This document shows positions 63,992 to 64,000 of a stretch of 64,000 bases of DNA, one piece after another. The translations under genes were made by a program, and so were the position numbers. Origin of the DNA: Christiangramia sp. (GTDB lineage: Bacteria; Bacteroidota; Bacteroidia; Flavobacteriales; Flavobacteriaceae); assembly GCF_029937855.1 (NCBI RefSeq), contig NZ_JAPYPC010000002.1, forward strand, positions 1-64,000, read 5' to 3'. The stretch's first letter is position 1, and each line of letters opens with the position of its first letter. The notes under the pieces are model-generated. The model saw nothing but the letters and a program-made list of their open reading frames with translations. It made no database searches and was not told the DNA's origin.

Positions 63992-64000
63992 TTCTTAGCT

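Overview
The window comes from a marine-type member of the Flavobacteriaceae (Bacteroidota), most like Gramella/Christiangramia or a close relative. This is inferred from low GC, TonB-dependent receptors paired with lipoproteins, DUF5689 and THC0290_0291-type proteins, Bacteroidota promoters (TTG - about 20 nt - TAnnTTTG), almost no Shine-Dalgarno sequences, and typical neighbour pairs such as recO-TonB receptor and DksA-like-lspA. It is mostly core chromosome. There is no prophage, CRISPR array or complete insertion sequence.

Layout. 1-490: 3' part of a tRNA-Asn, two terminators and a copied tRNA tail. 490-4007: phosphate uptake (OprP-like porin; Pit transporter with a fused PhoU-like tail). 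4335-7461: lipoprotein, then a NAD/ADP-ribose group (macrodomain, pncB, pncA). 7458-13000: outer-membrane protein, gdhA, recO, TonB receptor. 13248-18447: ileS, DksA-like protein, DUF4097-like protein, lspA. 18460-23250 (minus): two-component pair, 5-formyl-THF cyclo-ligase, and a desuccinylase-like/RimK/retropepsin-like triad. 23405-27427: uvrC and a patatin-barrel protein. 27599-34924: tyrosine and tryptophan catabolism (hmgA, hppD, kynA) with DUF3108, an M23 peptidase and pgi. 35113-47323: two TonB receptors with partner lipoproteins and two secreted nucleases, possibly an extracellular nucleic-acid utilisation locus. 47333-47938: a small DUF559 endonuclease gene between two direct repeats. 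47951-54043: mfd, DoxX, SDR and a flavin disulfide reductase-like enzyme. 54346-60552 (minus): TspO-like protein, pdeM, an aminotransferase and sdhCAB. 60820-63991: DinB-like protein, cbpA-cbpM and an M24 aminopeptidase P.

The most unusual layer is a population of short hairpin-rich dispersed repeats. One family flanks the DUF559 gene as imperfect direct repeats of about 115 bp. A repeat of similar design lies in frame inside ileS. A different palindromic element lies in frame inside mfd. Others sit next to a tRNA tail, inside a terminator and in the 41.6-41.9 kb spacer. The DUF559 unit and the coding insertions are the best candidates for an undescribed mobile system. The mobility itself is inferred, not shown.
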